Source: Patescibacteria group bacterium
GTDB lineage: Bacteria > Patescibacteria > Dojkabacteria > J137
NCBI GenBank assembly: GCA_963169855.1
Contig: CAUJCN010000001.1
Location: forward strand, 1 to 64,000
DNA length: 64,000 nucleotides
Direction: 5' to 3'
The notes below the pieces were generated by a model. It ran no database searches and was not told the DNA's origin. It saw nothing but the letters and a program-made list of their open reading frames with translations. A program made the position numbers and the translations under genes. Below, piece after piece: positions 8,580 to 17,017 of this stretch (position 1 is the first letter of the stretch; the number at the start of each line of letters is the position of its first letter).

Positions 8580-8585
8580 ATTATA
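8580..8585 (-). promoter_or_regulatory. -10 box of the structured RNA
   Basis: TATAAT on the minus strand, about 7 bases before the predicted 5' end of the structured RNA. No clear -35 box is seen. It supports transcription of the RNA as an independent unit. Confidence 0.45.
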
Positions 8586-8629
8586 TCATTTAGTAATCGA
8601 GTTAATAGAATATTTTTCAACGATTTATT

Positions 8630-9664
8630 ATGTCTTTAATCTTGGGTTTACATTTAAGTAAAAAACTATATTTAATTTCAGACACACGAGCAACTACAGT
8701 GGATTACAATGGCGAAATTGTAGATCATGAGGATAATTTAATTAAGAGCATGGCATTGTCTTATTATGTCGGAGTAACAGCTGCAGGGTCAGCAAATGCG
8801 GCTTCGTATATCTTATTGAGATTGAAAGAGAAGATTCCTAGTCATGCAACTATTGATCAAGTAATGGAAGTTGTTAACTTAAATCTCAAAAACACAATTT
8901 CCGAGTATGTTAATAAAACTGGCAGAGATAATAGTACAGTAGGACTTATTGTTGGAGGCTTTAATCCGGATAAAAAGAAGGTTTTTGAAGCAAGCCGCTT
9001 TGGAAAAATACTAAGCGAACCTGCAGTACCATTTCAAGGAGAAATGATAAATCAACGAGTTGATCTTAATATTCTAAAACCTCTAGCTCAAAAACTCTTA
9101 GCTGGCGAAAGTGTGGAGAAAGGCTATACATTTGAAGCAGATATCGAATCAAGCAAAATGTATAGTATTTTACTGAATACGAAAGATGCTAGTTTTGAAA
9201 TAACTGAAGTAGGATGTTTTGATATGGTAAGTTTTGAACCTTCAAAGGATTTTGAAAAGATCGCAATTCCTGATGATACTATATCAAGATTAGAATTCCC
9301 CCGAGTAGGTGAAGAAATTGGTGCTGGAAGCAAAGAACTAGAGGAATTTCTTTATGCCGAATCACAATATGTTTTATCTTATGTTCAAAGTCATATAGAA
9401 AGTAGGAAGTTTGAAACAGTGGGAGGTTTTTTATTTACTGTTTGCATCTTACCTATAAATTCCACAGGATATATAACATTTCCTGCTGGTACTCAAGCAT
9501 ATATAGATAGAACAACAATGCAAATAAAGATGGTAGGAAACCTTGAAATAATTGGTGGGAAATTTACTTATAAAGACAAAACGGGAGTTAGAAAAGAATT
9601 TAAGTTGCTTGAGCAATACATTTTTATTGATGGGAAAGAAGAAGAGTCACAATTATATATATAA
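8630..9664 (+). CDS. Proteasome-like Ntn hydrolase
   Basis: A 344-aa protein whose first 70 residues follow the proteasome beta / HslV pattern. After removal of Met the chain begins SLILGLHLSKKLYLISDTRAT. This places Ser at position 1 (nucleophile), Asp at 17 and the ISDTRAT signature exactly where beta subunits have AADxRAT. VGVTAAGSANAASYILLRL matches the next helix (AGSxAD). It is longer than HslV (about 175 aa), with an extra C-terminal beta-rich region. A protease or amidohydrolase role is inferred. The HEPN-like gene starts 12 nt downstream, so they form an operon inside the repeat-bounded island. Confidence 0.65.
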   Translation: MSLILGLHLSKKLYLISDTRATTVDYNGEIVDHEDNLIKSMALSYYVGVTAAGSANAASYILLRLKEKIPSHATIDQVMEVVNLNLKNTISEYVNKTGRDNSTVGLIVGGFNPDKKKVFEASRFGKILSEPAVPFQGEMINQRVDLNILKPLAQKLLAGESVEKGYTFEADIESSKMYSILLNTKDASFEITEVGCFDMVSFEPSKDFEKIAIPDDTISRLEFPRVGEEIGAGSKELEEFLYAESQYVLSYVQSHIESRKFETVGGFLFTVCILPINSTGYITFPAGTQAYIDRTTMQIKMVGNLEIIGGKFTYKDKTGVRKEFKLLEQYIFIDGKEEESQLYI

Positions 9665-9676
9665 TTCATAAAACTT

Positions 9677-10393
9677 ATGTATGAAAAAACATTTGAACAA
9701 ATAGTTTCAATTTTTATTGATCCTGAAGTTAAGTTGCGAATTAATAAAGGGTTACTTTCAAAAGATTTTAAGTTAAATGCATTTCAAGTCATACTTTCTC
9801 CAAATGATAAACCTCCTTTAGTTAGATTAAATCGTGAAGTAAAAGCAGAAATATTAGTAACAAAAAAAGAAGGTGTGAATAAACAAATTGGGGAAATGAT
9901 TTTATTAAATGAGATTGAAAATATTCAAGAATTTAAACTCATTGAAGAGGAATACCTAGACTGTGGACACGTAACTGCATTAAAGATAGGTAATAATTGG
10001 AATCTATCTTTTGATTTCAGATACAACAAAAAAACTGCTGATAAACATTTTTCGTTAGCTAAAGAGTTTTTACTTGTAGCAGAATACTCACTCAAGAAAG
10101 GCTTACTTATACCATTTATTGACAATCTATTTAGTAGTTTGGAATTAGGAGCCAAATCTATACTTTTAAGTGATTCTGACTCAAAGTTACTTAAATCTAA
10201 GAAACATACATTGATTCATTCAAAGCTAAATAAGCAAGCACAGATTGGCAATGTAAAACCAGAATTTCGAGACTTATTTAATAAACTCTCAGCAATGAGA
10301 CAGCCTTATCGTTACCTAGAAAAAGATAATGACCTATCTACAAAAGATTGTAAAGTTTGGTTAGAGCAAGCTAAAAGAATGATCAATAATTAA
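9677..10393 (+). CDS. HEPN-like helical-bundle protein
   Basis: A 238-aa protein. The N-terminal half is beta-rich and unrecognised. The C-terminal half (about 118-238) has the HEPN look: KHFSLAKEFLLVAEYSLKKG, then IDNLFSSLELGAKSILL, then KKHTLIHSKLNKQ. The canonical R-x4-6-H ribonuclease motif is not clear (nearest is MRQPYRYL), so it may be a non-catalytic partner or antitoxin-like HEPN. It is translated 12 nt after the proteasome-like gene, and its stop overlaps the convergent DUF4209 gene by 4 bp. Confidence 0.5.
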   Translation: MYEKTFEQIVSIFIDPEVKLRINKGLLSKDFKLNAFQVILSPNDKPPLVRLNREVKAEILVTKKEGVNKQIGEMILLNEIENIQEFKLIEEEYLDCGHVTALKIGNNWNLSFDFRYNKKTADKHFSLAKEFLLVAEYSLKKGLLIPFIDNLFSSLELGAKSILLSDSDSKLLKSKKHTLIHSKLNKQAQIGNVKPEFRDLFNKLSAMRQPYRYLEKDNDLSTKDCKVWLEQAKRMINN

Positions 10394-12156
10394 CTATTCT
10401 CTAAATGAGGATTCTTTTTCACAAGGCTTAACAAAAAAAGTATATGTAACAATCTATAAGCGACTTTTTCATTCAAATGATTCAGATTTTCTCCATGAGC
10501 AAAATCATTCCTTAAATTTAATCCCATCTTTGAAGTCAGAGAGATCTTGAGATAATTCACTACATCATCTCCTCCAAGCTTTGTAAATACATAAGGTAAG
10601 CTTGGCAACATAAGAAGCTCATTAAGTGTTACATATTTATAACCTCCTGAATGCTCATCTGGCTTATATATAGTCTCCTTATTTAACTCACAAAGTCGTC
10701 TTATGAGCTTTTCGATAAAAGGAATTACAGTAGCACAAGTTTCAACATACCTAGCCGAGTAGACACTATCTAACATAGCTTCTAAGTACGCATAATCTTC
10801 CTTTTTTATAAGTATGCAATTTACTAATTCATCCTTTAATTCCGTTTTATTAAACCTTTTAGTAAATTTTTGAAATACTACTCCTAAAAAGTAATCATGA
10901 ATTTGCATATTCTGACTATATAATTGTATGAAATCAAACCTCTCATATTTATCGGCATCTGCAATTATTTTTCCTTCATTACCTATGATTTGTCGTGAGG
11001 CTAAATACTGAAAGGGGTAGTTTTTTTGTAAATCTAATAGCTGAGATTCAACTGCATTAGATTTTTGTATGAAATTGACTACTATTCTGGGTAAGACTTC
11101 AGACACGTTATATTTATCACTTCCAAATAAATTATTAACAAACTTATTAGTCTTTTCTTGATCTATATCTAACTTTACTGAAAATTCTTTAAGATGTTTA
11201 TCCCATTGAGGATCATATTCATTTATTTCTTTTTGAATTCTTGTAGCAAAGTTTTTTACTTCAGTACAGTCTGCATATTTATGTGAAATGGTTTCAATCT
11301 CTTCAAGGTAATGAAGCACTTTTATTGGATGATCATTTGAGTTATCTAAAGAATGATAAGTTTCGTAAAGCATTTCTAGCAATTTCAATTGCTCAGAACA
11401 ATCCTTGTTAATAGAGTAATATTTTAATAATAGTTCTATCATACACTGCACCGCCCATGGTTTACCTAGTTTAGCTAATCTATCTAGGCGTTGCTTATGA
11501 GCTGATATTTGTTGCTTCAACTCTTTCTCACTAAGTAATTTATCAGCAAAAAAGAATATGTCTAAGGTAAATCCCCAAAGTCCTGGAGATTCATCTTCTC
11601 CTATTTTCTTTTCGAGTTTAATAGATGTCTTTTTAAGATTTTCAAGACGGGTTTTATCATTTATAGATTTTGCTAAACTAACACATCTTCTCATTATCTT
11701 AATAAGTAGAACTCCATGTAAGTCTGCTCTCGTACAGAGCTCGACTGCAGAATCTATCGCTATTTGTACAAATTTAATATCCAATTTCTTACCTAACTTT
11801 TTCCCAAAATCATTGGCAAGATTACTATATCTATACTTTAGTGATGAATTCTTAACATCTTCAGCACGCTTTTTATAATACTCCCATGCATTTTCAGTTA
11901 TTGTTTCTCTTGAAGGAAATTCAAATATTGAACCGTCTTTATTAGTACCTATATATTCTGGACCAAAGTACATATCCCAACTAGAATCTTTATCTATACC
12001 TGATTCAAAATAGCTAAAAGCTAAAAACTCTAGTAAATTATTACCACTCAGCTCTTCTGTACCTACTATTTCTTTAATCCTAGAAGCAATTTCAAAACTT
12101 TCTAAATTAGTGGCTTCGTCGTCTAAACTTTTTAAATACTTTTTAATCTTTTGCAT
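10390..12156 (-). CDS. DUF4209-type protein with C-terminal HEPN motif
   Basis: A 588-aa soluble, all-helical protein. The segment YYKKRAEDVKNSSLKYRYSNL (about 91-112) resembles the conserved start of DUF7380/DUF4209 proteins. Near the C-terminus GLNLRNDFAHGE contains R-N-x3-H, the R-x4-H motif of HEPN ribonucleases and typical for DUF4209. Such proteins occur in defence and stress contexts as RNA-cleaving toxins, but function here is inferred. It faces the Ntn hydrolase/HEPN pair with a 4-bp overlap of stops and lies inside the same direct repeats. Confidence 0.6.
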   Translation of the reverse strand: MQKIKKYLKSLDDEATNLESFEIASRIKEIVGTEELSGNNLLEFLAFSYFESGIDKDSSWDMYFGPEYIGTNKDGSIFEFPSRETITENAWEYYKKRAEDVKNSSLKYRYSNLANDFGKKLGKKLDIKFVQIAIDSAVELCTRADLHGVLLIKIMRRCVSLAKSINDKTRLENLKKTSIKLEKKIGEDESPGLWGFTLDIFFFADKLLSEKELKQQISAHKQRLDRLAKLGKPWAVQCMIELLLKYYSINKDCSEQLKLLEMLYETYHSLDNSNDHPIKVLHYLEEIETISHKYADCTEVKNFATRIQKEINEYDPQWDKHLKEFSVKLDIDQEKTNKFVNNLFGSDKYNVSEVLPRIVVNFIQKSNAVESQLLDLQKNYPFQYLASRQIIGNEGKIIADADKYERFDFIQLYSQNMQIHDYFLGVVFQKFTKRFNKTELKDELVNCILIKKEDYAYLEAMLDSVYSARYVETCATVIPFIEKLIRRLCELNKETIYKPDEHSGGYKYVTLNELLMLPSLPYVFTKLGGDDVVNYLKISLTSKMGLNLRNDFAHGENLNHLNEKVAYRLLHILFLLSLVKKNPHLENS

Positions 12157-12256
12157 TATTAAAACGTATAAAATATTAATAGACTAATTATATAACAATG
12201 TAGACTGGTAGTTGTGACTAGAAGTGATATAATTCCATATCGAGTCAATCAATTGA

Positions 12257-12328
12257 CCCCAAATCATATTAAATTCAAAAAATCCTAATCTCAACCCTCT
12301 CCCAACTCTTTCACCTTCTCCAACGCCT
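12257..12328. repeat. Right direct repeat of the 8.2-12.2 kb island
   Basis: This is the counterpart of 8141-8212. It covers the last 12 codons of the SRPBCC gene and its downstream flank, so this copy is the original context and the left one the duplicated end. Confidence 0.7.
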
Positions 12329-12722
12329 TAGGATAATTGATATTAAAGTATTCTTCTAATTCTGGCGGCACACCAAACACAACAGTTAAAGTCGTAACTC
12401 CATTATTTTCTGTAAGAGTGTAGCTTTCTTCACTACCGGTCCATTGTTTTTCACGCTCCTTTGTTCCAACTTCCTGTGTATCGGCACTGTGTCTTAGAAG
12501 TAAAAATTCATTTTCTACAAGTTTCTCAACTAAACTTGTTACTCCATAACCGTTTTCTGCAGAAATATATTGCACTTCATTTCCCTCTTTTAATTCTCCA
12601 ACCATATATGTTCCGGGGTCTATAATATCTGCCCATTCACGAAATGTCTCATCTTGCCATAAAGTCTGCCAAACTTTTTCTTTACTAGCGTTTATTTCAA
12701 TAGTGAATTTTAGTTCTTTCAT
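12291..12722 (-). CDS. SRPBCC (AHSA1/START-like) domain protein
   Basis: A 143-aa single-domain protein. The start KFTIEINASKEKVWQTLW and the tail SYTLTENNGVTTLTVVFG are typical of the AHSA1-like SRPBCC fold, a helix-grip hydrophobic ligand pocket. The ligand is unknown. Its 3' end is copied at 8141-8212, at the other side of the island, suggesting an insertion happened at the end of this gene. Confidence 0.85.
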   Translation of the reverse strand: MKELKFTIEINASKEKVWQTLWQDETFREWADIIDPGTYMVGELKEGNEVQYISAENGYGVTSLVEKLVENEFLLLRHSADTQEVGTKEREKQWTGSEESYTLTENNGVTTLTVVFGVPPELEEYFNINYPKALEKVKELGEG

Positions 12723-12792
12723 ACCTTCATTATATCTTAAAAGTGATATAGTTAAGGATCCAAGTTTTAATGTTTTTCACTCTCATGGAGGA

Positions 12793-12879
12793 ATGAATAG
12801 ACAAACATTCTACGAGCGAATTCCAAGATGGGATAGATTAAGAGGAATTATCGATCAGAGAAAAAGACCTACATCATAA
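12793..12879 (+). CDS. Possible 28-aa small protein
   Basis: ATG to TAA encodes a basic peptide (MNRQTFYERIPRWDRLRG and further Arg/Lys residues). GGAGG lies only 2-6 bases before the ATG, closer than usual. No homologue is recognised. It may be a real basic micropeptide or the leftover of a longer gene. Confidence 0.25.
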   Translation: MNRQTFYERIPRWDRLRGIIDQRKRPTS

Positions 12880-12901
12880 TAGCTATTTATTAATTAAATT
12901 T

Positions 12902-13432
12902 ATGAAAACTATATTTTTAATAAGACATACTGAGAAAGTTAAAGATAAGGAGAATCCAATAGTTAGTTTTGACGGACCATTAACAGATAACGGAGTTACC
13001 CAAGCAGAAGAAGTCGCAGAATACATGGTGCAACACAAGGACATTCAAGCAGTTTTCACAAGTATTTTGAAACGTTCTCAACAAGCAGGAAAAATAGTTT
13101 CTGACAAACTAGATGTACCAATTTTCCACTCTGCATCGTTTAATGAATATTATGTAAGACCTGACAAAGAAAATGTAGAAAGTACAACAATGGGAATTGC
13201 TAGAGTGATGTCGAAGATATATTCAATATCAGATTTATACGATTCAATTGCAATAATTGCCCATAGTAGCATTAATTCCACAATTCTACATTGCTTATTA
13301 AACAATGATTATCAAGAAGCGGAAGATGCTTTTAATGAATATGGGGAGACAATTGTTCTAAGATACGATTGGGAAAAAGGAGATAACAAGTGGAGAATAA
13401 TAGATAAATTTACACCAAAAAGTAGTAAATAA
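12902..13432 (+). CDS. Histidine phosphatase family protein
   Basis: A 176-aa protein of the phosphoglycerate-mutase-like superfamily. The catalytic LIRHTE motif is at residues 6-11 (RHT for the usual RHG). LTDNGVTQAEEVAEYM, FTSILKRSQQAGKIV and the second catalytic His in IIAHSSINSTIL follow. A phosphatase of a small phosphorylated metabolite is likely; the substrate is unknown. The first 72 bp of this gene are duplicated at 13797 in the neighbouring wrecked HAD gene. Confidence 0.85.
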   Translation: MKTIFLIRHTEKVKDKENPIVSFDGPLTDNGVTQAEEVAEYMVQHKDIQAVFTSILKRSQQAGKIVSDKLDVPIFHSASFNEYYVRPDKENVESTTMGIARVMSKIYSISDLYDSIAIIAHSSINSTILHCLLNNDYQEAEDAFNEYGETIVLRYDWEKGDNKWRIIDKFTPKSSK

Positions 13433-13436
13433 TTTG

Positions 13437-13914
13437 TTAAGCACTATCTTTATTCAGGTAGTGCTTAATAATCTCGATCACACCATCACCGTAACTATTA
13501 TTTGCAGTAAATTTTGCAGCCGATTTTAGACCACTGGAAGCGTTCCCTTCAGCACATCCAAACCCCACATTTCTAGCTATTTCAATATCTGAGTTACTAT
13601 CTCCTATAAATAGGATATTCTCTTTTCTAATATTACACAACTGACACCATTTGGTAAGTCCTATTTCTTTTTCTGATTTAACTGTTGCGAAGAAAAGAGA
13701 GAACCATTTGAAGGGTAATATTAAACTTATGAAACCAATCAATTTGTGTCACAGGCGAAGAGAAAGTATTAGAGAAATTGAGCAACTTGTAATTACATGA
13801 AAACTATCATTTTGATAAGACATACGGAAAAAGTTAAAGATAAAGAGAATACACTAGTTAGTTTTGAAACAATGTATCATCTACATCCAAAAGAACAGCT
13901 TTAATTTCATGCAT
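13437..13914 (-). pseudogene. Broken HAD hydrolase (Cof-like)
   Basis: Minus-strand pieces of one HAD gene. The N-terminus at 13866-13914 reads MHEIKAVLLDVDDTLFQN, with motif I DVDDT. The C-terminus at 13437-13742 reads IRKENILFIGDSNSDIEIARN, with motif IV GDSNSD. Between them, where motifs II-III and the cap domain should be, lie unrelated scraps: a copy of the start of the neighbouring phosphatase gene in the opposite orientation, and a short tail ending EEKVLEKLSNL. The gene cannot make an active enzyme. Confidence 0.7.
13797..13904 (+). pseudogene. Duplicated 5' fragment of the histidine phosphatase gene
   Basis: The frame starts MKTIILIRHTEKVKDKENT and matches the start of the gene at 12902 for about 24 codons (12902-12973 versus 13797-13868). 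It then runs into antisense HAD sequence and stops. It carries the RHT motif but no other part of the enzyme. Confidence 0.7.
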
Positions 13915-13995
13915 TTCTTTACTAGTAAGTAGAATATTATATCATGCAAATTTTGCAGACTTTCCAAACAGGCTTTTTCCAAGTAAAATACTAGA

Positions 13996-14535
13996 ATGAG
14001 CAATCAATTACAAATCTTTTTTCACCCAGATCCTGTAACACCAACAACCGAAGCCGCAGTAAAAGAATATGAAGAAATTTGGCAGCAGCAAGCTGAAAAT
14101 ATCTTGAACGCTATTAATTTTGTATCAGGATTAACACCTAAAGAATCTCAGATTCACGCTATTGTAAGGGAAACAATTTCACAAGCTTTTCCACTAACTC
14201 TAAGAGCAAGTTACAAACCGAACACCAAAGTTGCGACTGTCATTCATGAACTTCTACATCGTATTCTTCATGACTATGGAATTTATGATTTAAGTAATAG
14301 AATCACAGAAGACAGAGGATTGTTAAGCCATAAAGTATTGAACCTTATACTTTACGATATTTGGGTTTCATTATTCGGAAAGGACTTTGCTGACGAGCAG
14401 GTAGCAGTAGAAGCTGGTCGAACTCCCATGTATAAAGAAGCTTGGGATTGGGCACTTTCAAAAACTTCAGCAGAAAGAGCCACAATTTTCTCTCACTTAA
14501 AGTCAGGAATCGCTGCTGAAACAATAATTACGTAA
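13996..14535 (+). CDS. Small HExxH (minigluzincin-like) protein
   Basis: A 179-aa soluble protein. The segment VATVIHELLHRILHDYG (about 77-93) holds an HExxH zinc motif followed by a further His. Downstream acidic residues (DEQVAVEAGR) could supply the third ligand. Single-domain proteins of this shape are seen among minimal gluzincin metallopeptidases. There is no signal peptide, so it is cytoplasmic. Proteolytic activity is inferred from the motif only; it could also be a DUF with a structural zinc site. Confidence 0.5.
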   Translation: MSNQLQIFFHPDPVTPTTEAAVKEYEEIWQQQAENILNAINFVSGLTPKESQIHAIVRETISQAFPLTLRASYKPNTKVATVIHELLHRILHDYGIYDLSNRITEDRGLLSHKVLNLILYDIWVSLFGKDFADEQVAVEAGRTPMYKEAWDWALSKTSAERATIFSHLKSGIAAETIIT

Positions 14536-14591
14536 CAGTTACGCATCTTTTCTTCAGAAATCATTTAAATCGCTTTATTTGTGTACCCCAT

Positions 14592-14619
14592 TTGACACTT
14601 TATATTAAGTAAATATACT
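14592..14619 (+). promoter_or_regulatory. Sigma70-type promoter of the VanW gene
   Basis: TTGACA at 14592-14597 and TATACT at 14614-14619 are separated by 16 bp. Transcription would start near 14626, giving a 5' leader of under ten bases before the ATG at 14635. This is one of few places in the window with both boxes. Confidence 0.55.
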
Positions 14620-14634
14620 TATTATATATTGCCA

Positions 14635-16017
14635 ATGAAATTATCATTCATAGTCAAAAGAAATGCAGTTATTGGATTATTATTTGTTTTTTTTACAATT
14701 TTAGCGATTTTCGCTTTTTACACAGCTTTTACACATATTGATAGAGTTTTCCCTAATGTTTACGTAGATAATATTGATATCGGCGGAAAAACAAAGGATG
14801 AAGCCTATACGATTTTAAGTAAAAATAACCCTCTAGAATCAAAGATCACGGTTGTGATGGGTACTGATGTTTTAAAGGAATTTAAGAACAATACTAATTC
14901 ACTTTTTGTAGATTACCATAGTGCTATTGAAAAATCGTATCAAATAGGTAGAGGCAACAACATTGTTACAAATGTGGTTGATACCGTAAATTCTACTTTC
15001 AAAATAAAAAAATTACAGCTTGATTCAGAACTTCAATATGATAGGAGTGAATTACAGGAGTTCATGAATTTTGTAAACGACAAGTACAACGTTGAACCTA
15101 AAGATGCAATCTTTGAATACAACAATAACAGAGTATCTAGAATTGAAAAAGAATCTTATGGCAAATATTTTGATATGAAGAAATTTATTGCAGATTATGA
15201 AGAAGCTGTCAGAAATTTAAGGTACTCTTCAAAAAATGTAACTTTAGAAATCTCATTCCAAGATGCAAAGCCAAACAAAATTCTTAGTGAAATTAACGAA
15301 TTTGGGATCGAAGATCTTATTGGTGAAGGACAATCAAATTACAGTGGTTCTGGAGAGAATAGAGTATTCAACTTAAAACTTGCAGCTTCGAAATTTAACG
15401 GAGTAATTATTCCCGAAGGAGGAACAATATCTTTCGGAGAAATTGTTGGTGATATTTCTGCATCATCAGGATATAAAGAAGGCTACATAATTTCTGGAGG
15501 AAAGACAATGCTAGAAGCCGGAGGTGGTGTGTGCCAAACTTCAACAACGTTGTTTAGAGCAGCTTTAAATACTGGATTGGAAATTAAAGAATGGTACTCT
15601 CATGCTTACAGAGTTAAGTATTACGAAAATGATTCTCTACCAGGAATGGATGCAACTATTTATCTACCTTATGTTGATTTAAAAATTGGAAATAATACTA
15701 AAGGAGCAATGTTAATTATGGTTGAGTACGAAGAACATAATAATGTTTTAAGAATGAAGTTTTATGGACAAAAAGATGATAGAAAAGTAGAACTTTCACC
15801 AATTCAAATCTACGATGAAGTTGCAGCGCCAGCTCCTAAGTACATTTATGATTCATCAATTGCCACTGGCGAAGTTAGACAAATTGATTGGGCAGCATCT
15901 GGTGCAAAGACAAAGTTCACATACAAAGTGAATATTGGTGGGAAGCAAGTTATAAACAGAGATTTTGTTTCTGAATTTCAACCTTGGCAAGCCGTATTCC
16001 TTGTAGGTACTCTATAA
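14635..16017 (+). CDS. VanW-family surface protein
   Basis: A 460-aa protein. An N-terminal signal anchor (about 9-35) leads to a peptidoglycan-binding-4-type domain (VYVDNIDIGGKTKDEAYTIL), a linker, and a VanW domain (about 255-400) with NGVIIPEGGTISFGEIVG, GGGVCQTSTTLFRAAL and YLPYVDLKIGNNT. A beta-rich tail follows. These proteins act at the cell envelope; the reaction is not established. The ATG at 14635 fits the promoter better than a TTG two codons upstream. Confidence 0.88.
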   Translation: MKLSFIVKRNAVIGLLFVFFTILAIFAFYTAFTHIDRVFPNVYVDNIDIGGKTKDEAYTILSKNNPLESKITVVMGTDVLKEFKNNTNSLFVDYHSAIEKSYQIGRGNNIVTNVVDTVNSTFKIKKLQLDSELQYDRSELQEFMNFVNDKYNVEPKDAIFEYNNNRVSRIEKESYGKYFDMKKFIADYEEAVRNLRYSSKNVTLEISFQDAKPNKILSEINEFGIEDLIGEGQSNYSGSGENRVFNLKLAASKFNGVIIPEGGTISFGEIVGDISASSGYKEGYIISGGKTMLEAGGGVCQTSTTLFRAALNTGLEIKEWYSHAYRVKYYENDSLPGMDATIYLPYVDLKIGNNTKGAMLIMVEYEEHNNVLRMKFYGQKDDRKVELSPIQIYDEVAAPAPKYIYDSSIATGEVRQIDWAASGAKTKFTYKVNIGGKQVINRDFVSEFQPWQAVFLVGTL

Positions 16018-16045
16018 TCCAAAGAAGTTTTCAACATATTTAGTT

Positions 16046-16077
16046 TTGATTATTGTATATATTTGCAATATAATCAA
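16046..16077 (+). promoter_or_regulatory. Promoter embedded in an inverted repeat
   Basis: TTGATT (16046-16051) and TATAAT (16069-16074) with a 17-bp spacer form a near-consensus promoter. Both boxes lie inside an inverted repeat (TTGATTAT / ATAATCAA) centred between them. A dimeric repressor bound here would cover the whole promoter of the gene at 16095. Confidence 0.5.
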
Positions 16078-16094
16078 CATGGAATCATATTAAA

Positions 16095-16952
16095 ATGTTA
16101 AATCAGTTTGAAAATCTTTATCCAAAAATTGAAGCAGAACCCGAAGCCTTATCTGTAAGCTTCGAGTATTACCGTCAGAATCTCAAACTTAATCTGCAGG
16201 AAGCCTGCAAGAAACTTCTCGATGAGTTTCCGCAAGTAAATTCCCAGGTTGAGTCATTTTCTTTAAGAAAAGATCCCGAAGAATTACAAAAGTTATGCGA
16301 TATTCTGTTCCAGATCTTTCCAATAGAAACTGAAGGGATATTCCACCCATTGATGCCAGCTCAGTTTCAATTAGAATCTTACATATCAGGCAAGCTCGAT
16401 AGTATCGGAGATTGCAAGTTACTCAGCATTATTTGTGCATACTTATGCAATATTATTTCTAGTGTTAAGGTTTTGATTTCTGTACGAGAGTATAATGGAC
16501 ATCCTATTCTTTATTTGGATCTTCCTTCGGGTGTTCACAAAGTTTCTTTCAGACACAGTGGTCCAAGAGTCAAAAAGTACTCAGGCGAAAGTCCTTTCAC
16601 CTTAACAGCTCGTGATGAATATGATAGCGAATTTATGGATAAAGATTTTAAAGCTGGAGAGGAACAATCAATCCTTTATTGGGATATTTTAAATGCAGTG
16701 TTTGTTTTAGACATAATAACAGTTTTACGAAGATGCTTGGTAAATTACTCATTAAATCCTGCCTTCTATACAGAGACATTCAAAAAATCTGTAGTAGCAC
16801 TTTCTTTAAGTAAAGTTTTCAGCGATCCAGTTATTGAATATTGGCAAGCTGAATTCTCACGAATCACTGACTGGTGGGGTCATTCACGCAGTAGACTTAA
16901 CGCTGAATCTTTTAGGCAAAGAGTAATAGATAGCTTACGCTTCACAGAATAA
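16095..16952 (+). CDS. Transglutaminase-like protein
   Basis: A 285-aa protein. The segment GDCKLLSIICAYLC (about 106-120), followed by NGHPILYLDLPSGVHKV, resembles the Cys-His-Asp core of transglutaminase-like cysteine peptidases (GDC then GH then D). The rest is helical and unrecognised. There is no signal peptide. A peptidase or amidase role is inferred from spacing of these residues; I do not recognise a named family. Expression is likely regulated, given the inverted repeat over its promoter. Confidence 0.45.
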   Translation: MLNQFENLYPKIEAEPEALSVSFEYYRQNLKLNLQEACKKLLDEFPQVNSQVESFSLRKDPEELQKLCDILFQIFPIETEGIFHPLMPAQFQLESYISGKLDSIGDCKLLSIICAYLCNIISSVKVLISVREYNGHPILYLDLPSGVHKVSFRHSGPRVKKYSGESPFTLTARDEYDSEFMDKDFKAGEEQSILYWDILNAVFVLDIITVLRRCLVNYSLNPAFYTETFKKSVVALSLSKVFSDPVIEYWQAEFSRITDWWGHSRSRLNAESFRQRVIDSLRFTE

Positions 16953-17017
16953 TTCTAATTTTAACAACTACCTCTGCAATTAATACAATCATTACATAAC
17001 TTATTAACATTTAATCT

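Noticed and set aside
8141..12328. Insertion sequence or transposon
   Set aside because: No transposase, no terminal inverted repeats. The flanking repeats are gene-end copies and not short target duplications, so the mechanism is left open.
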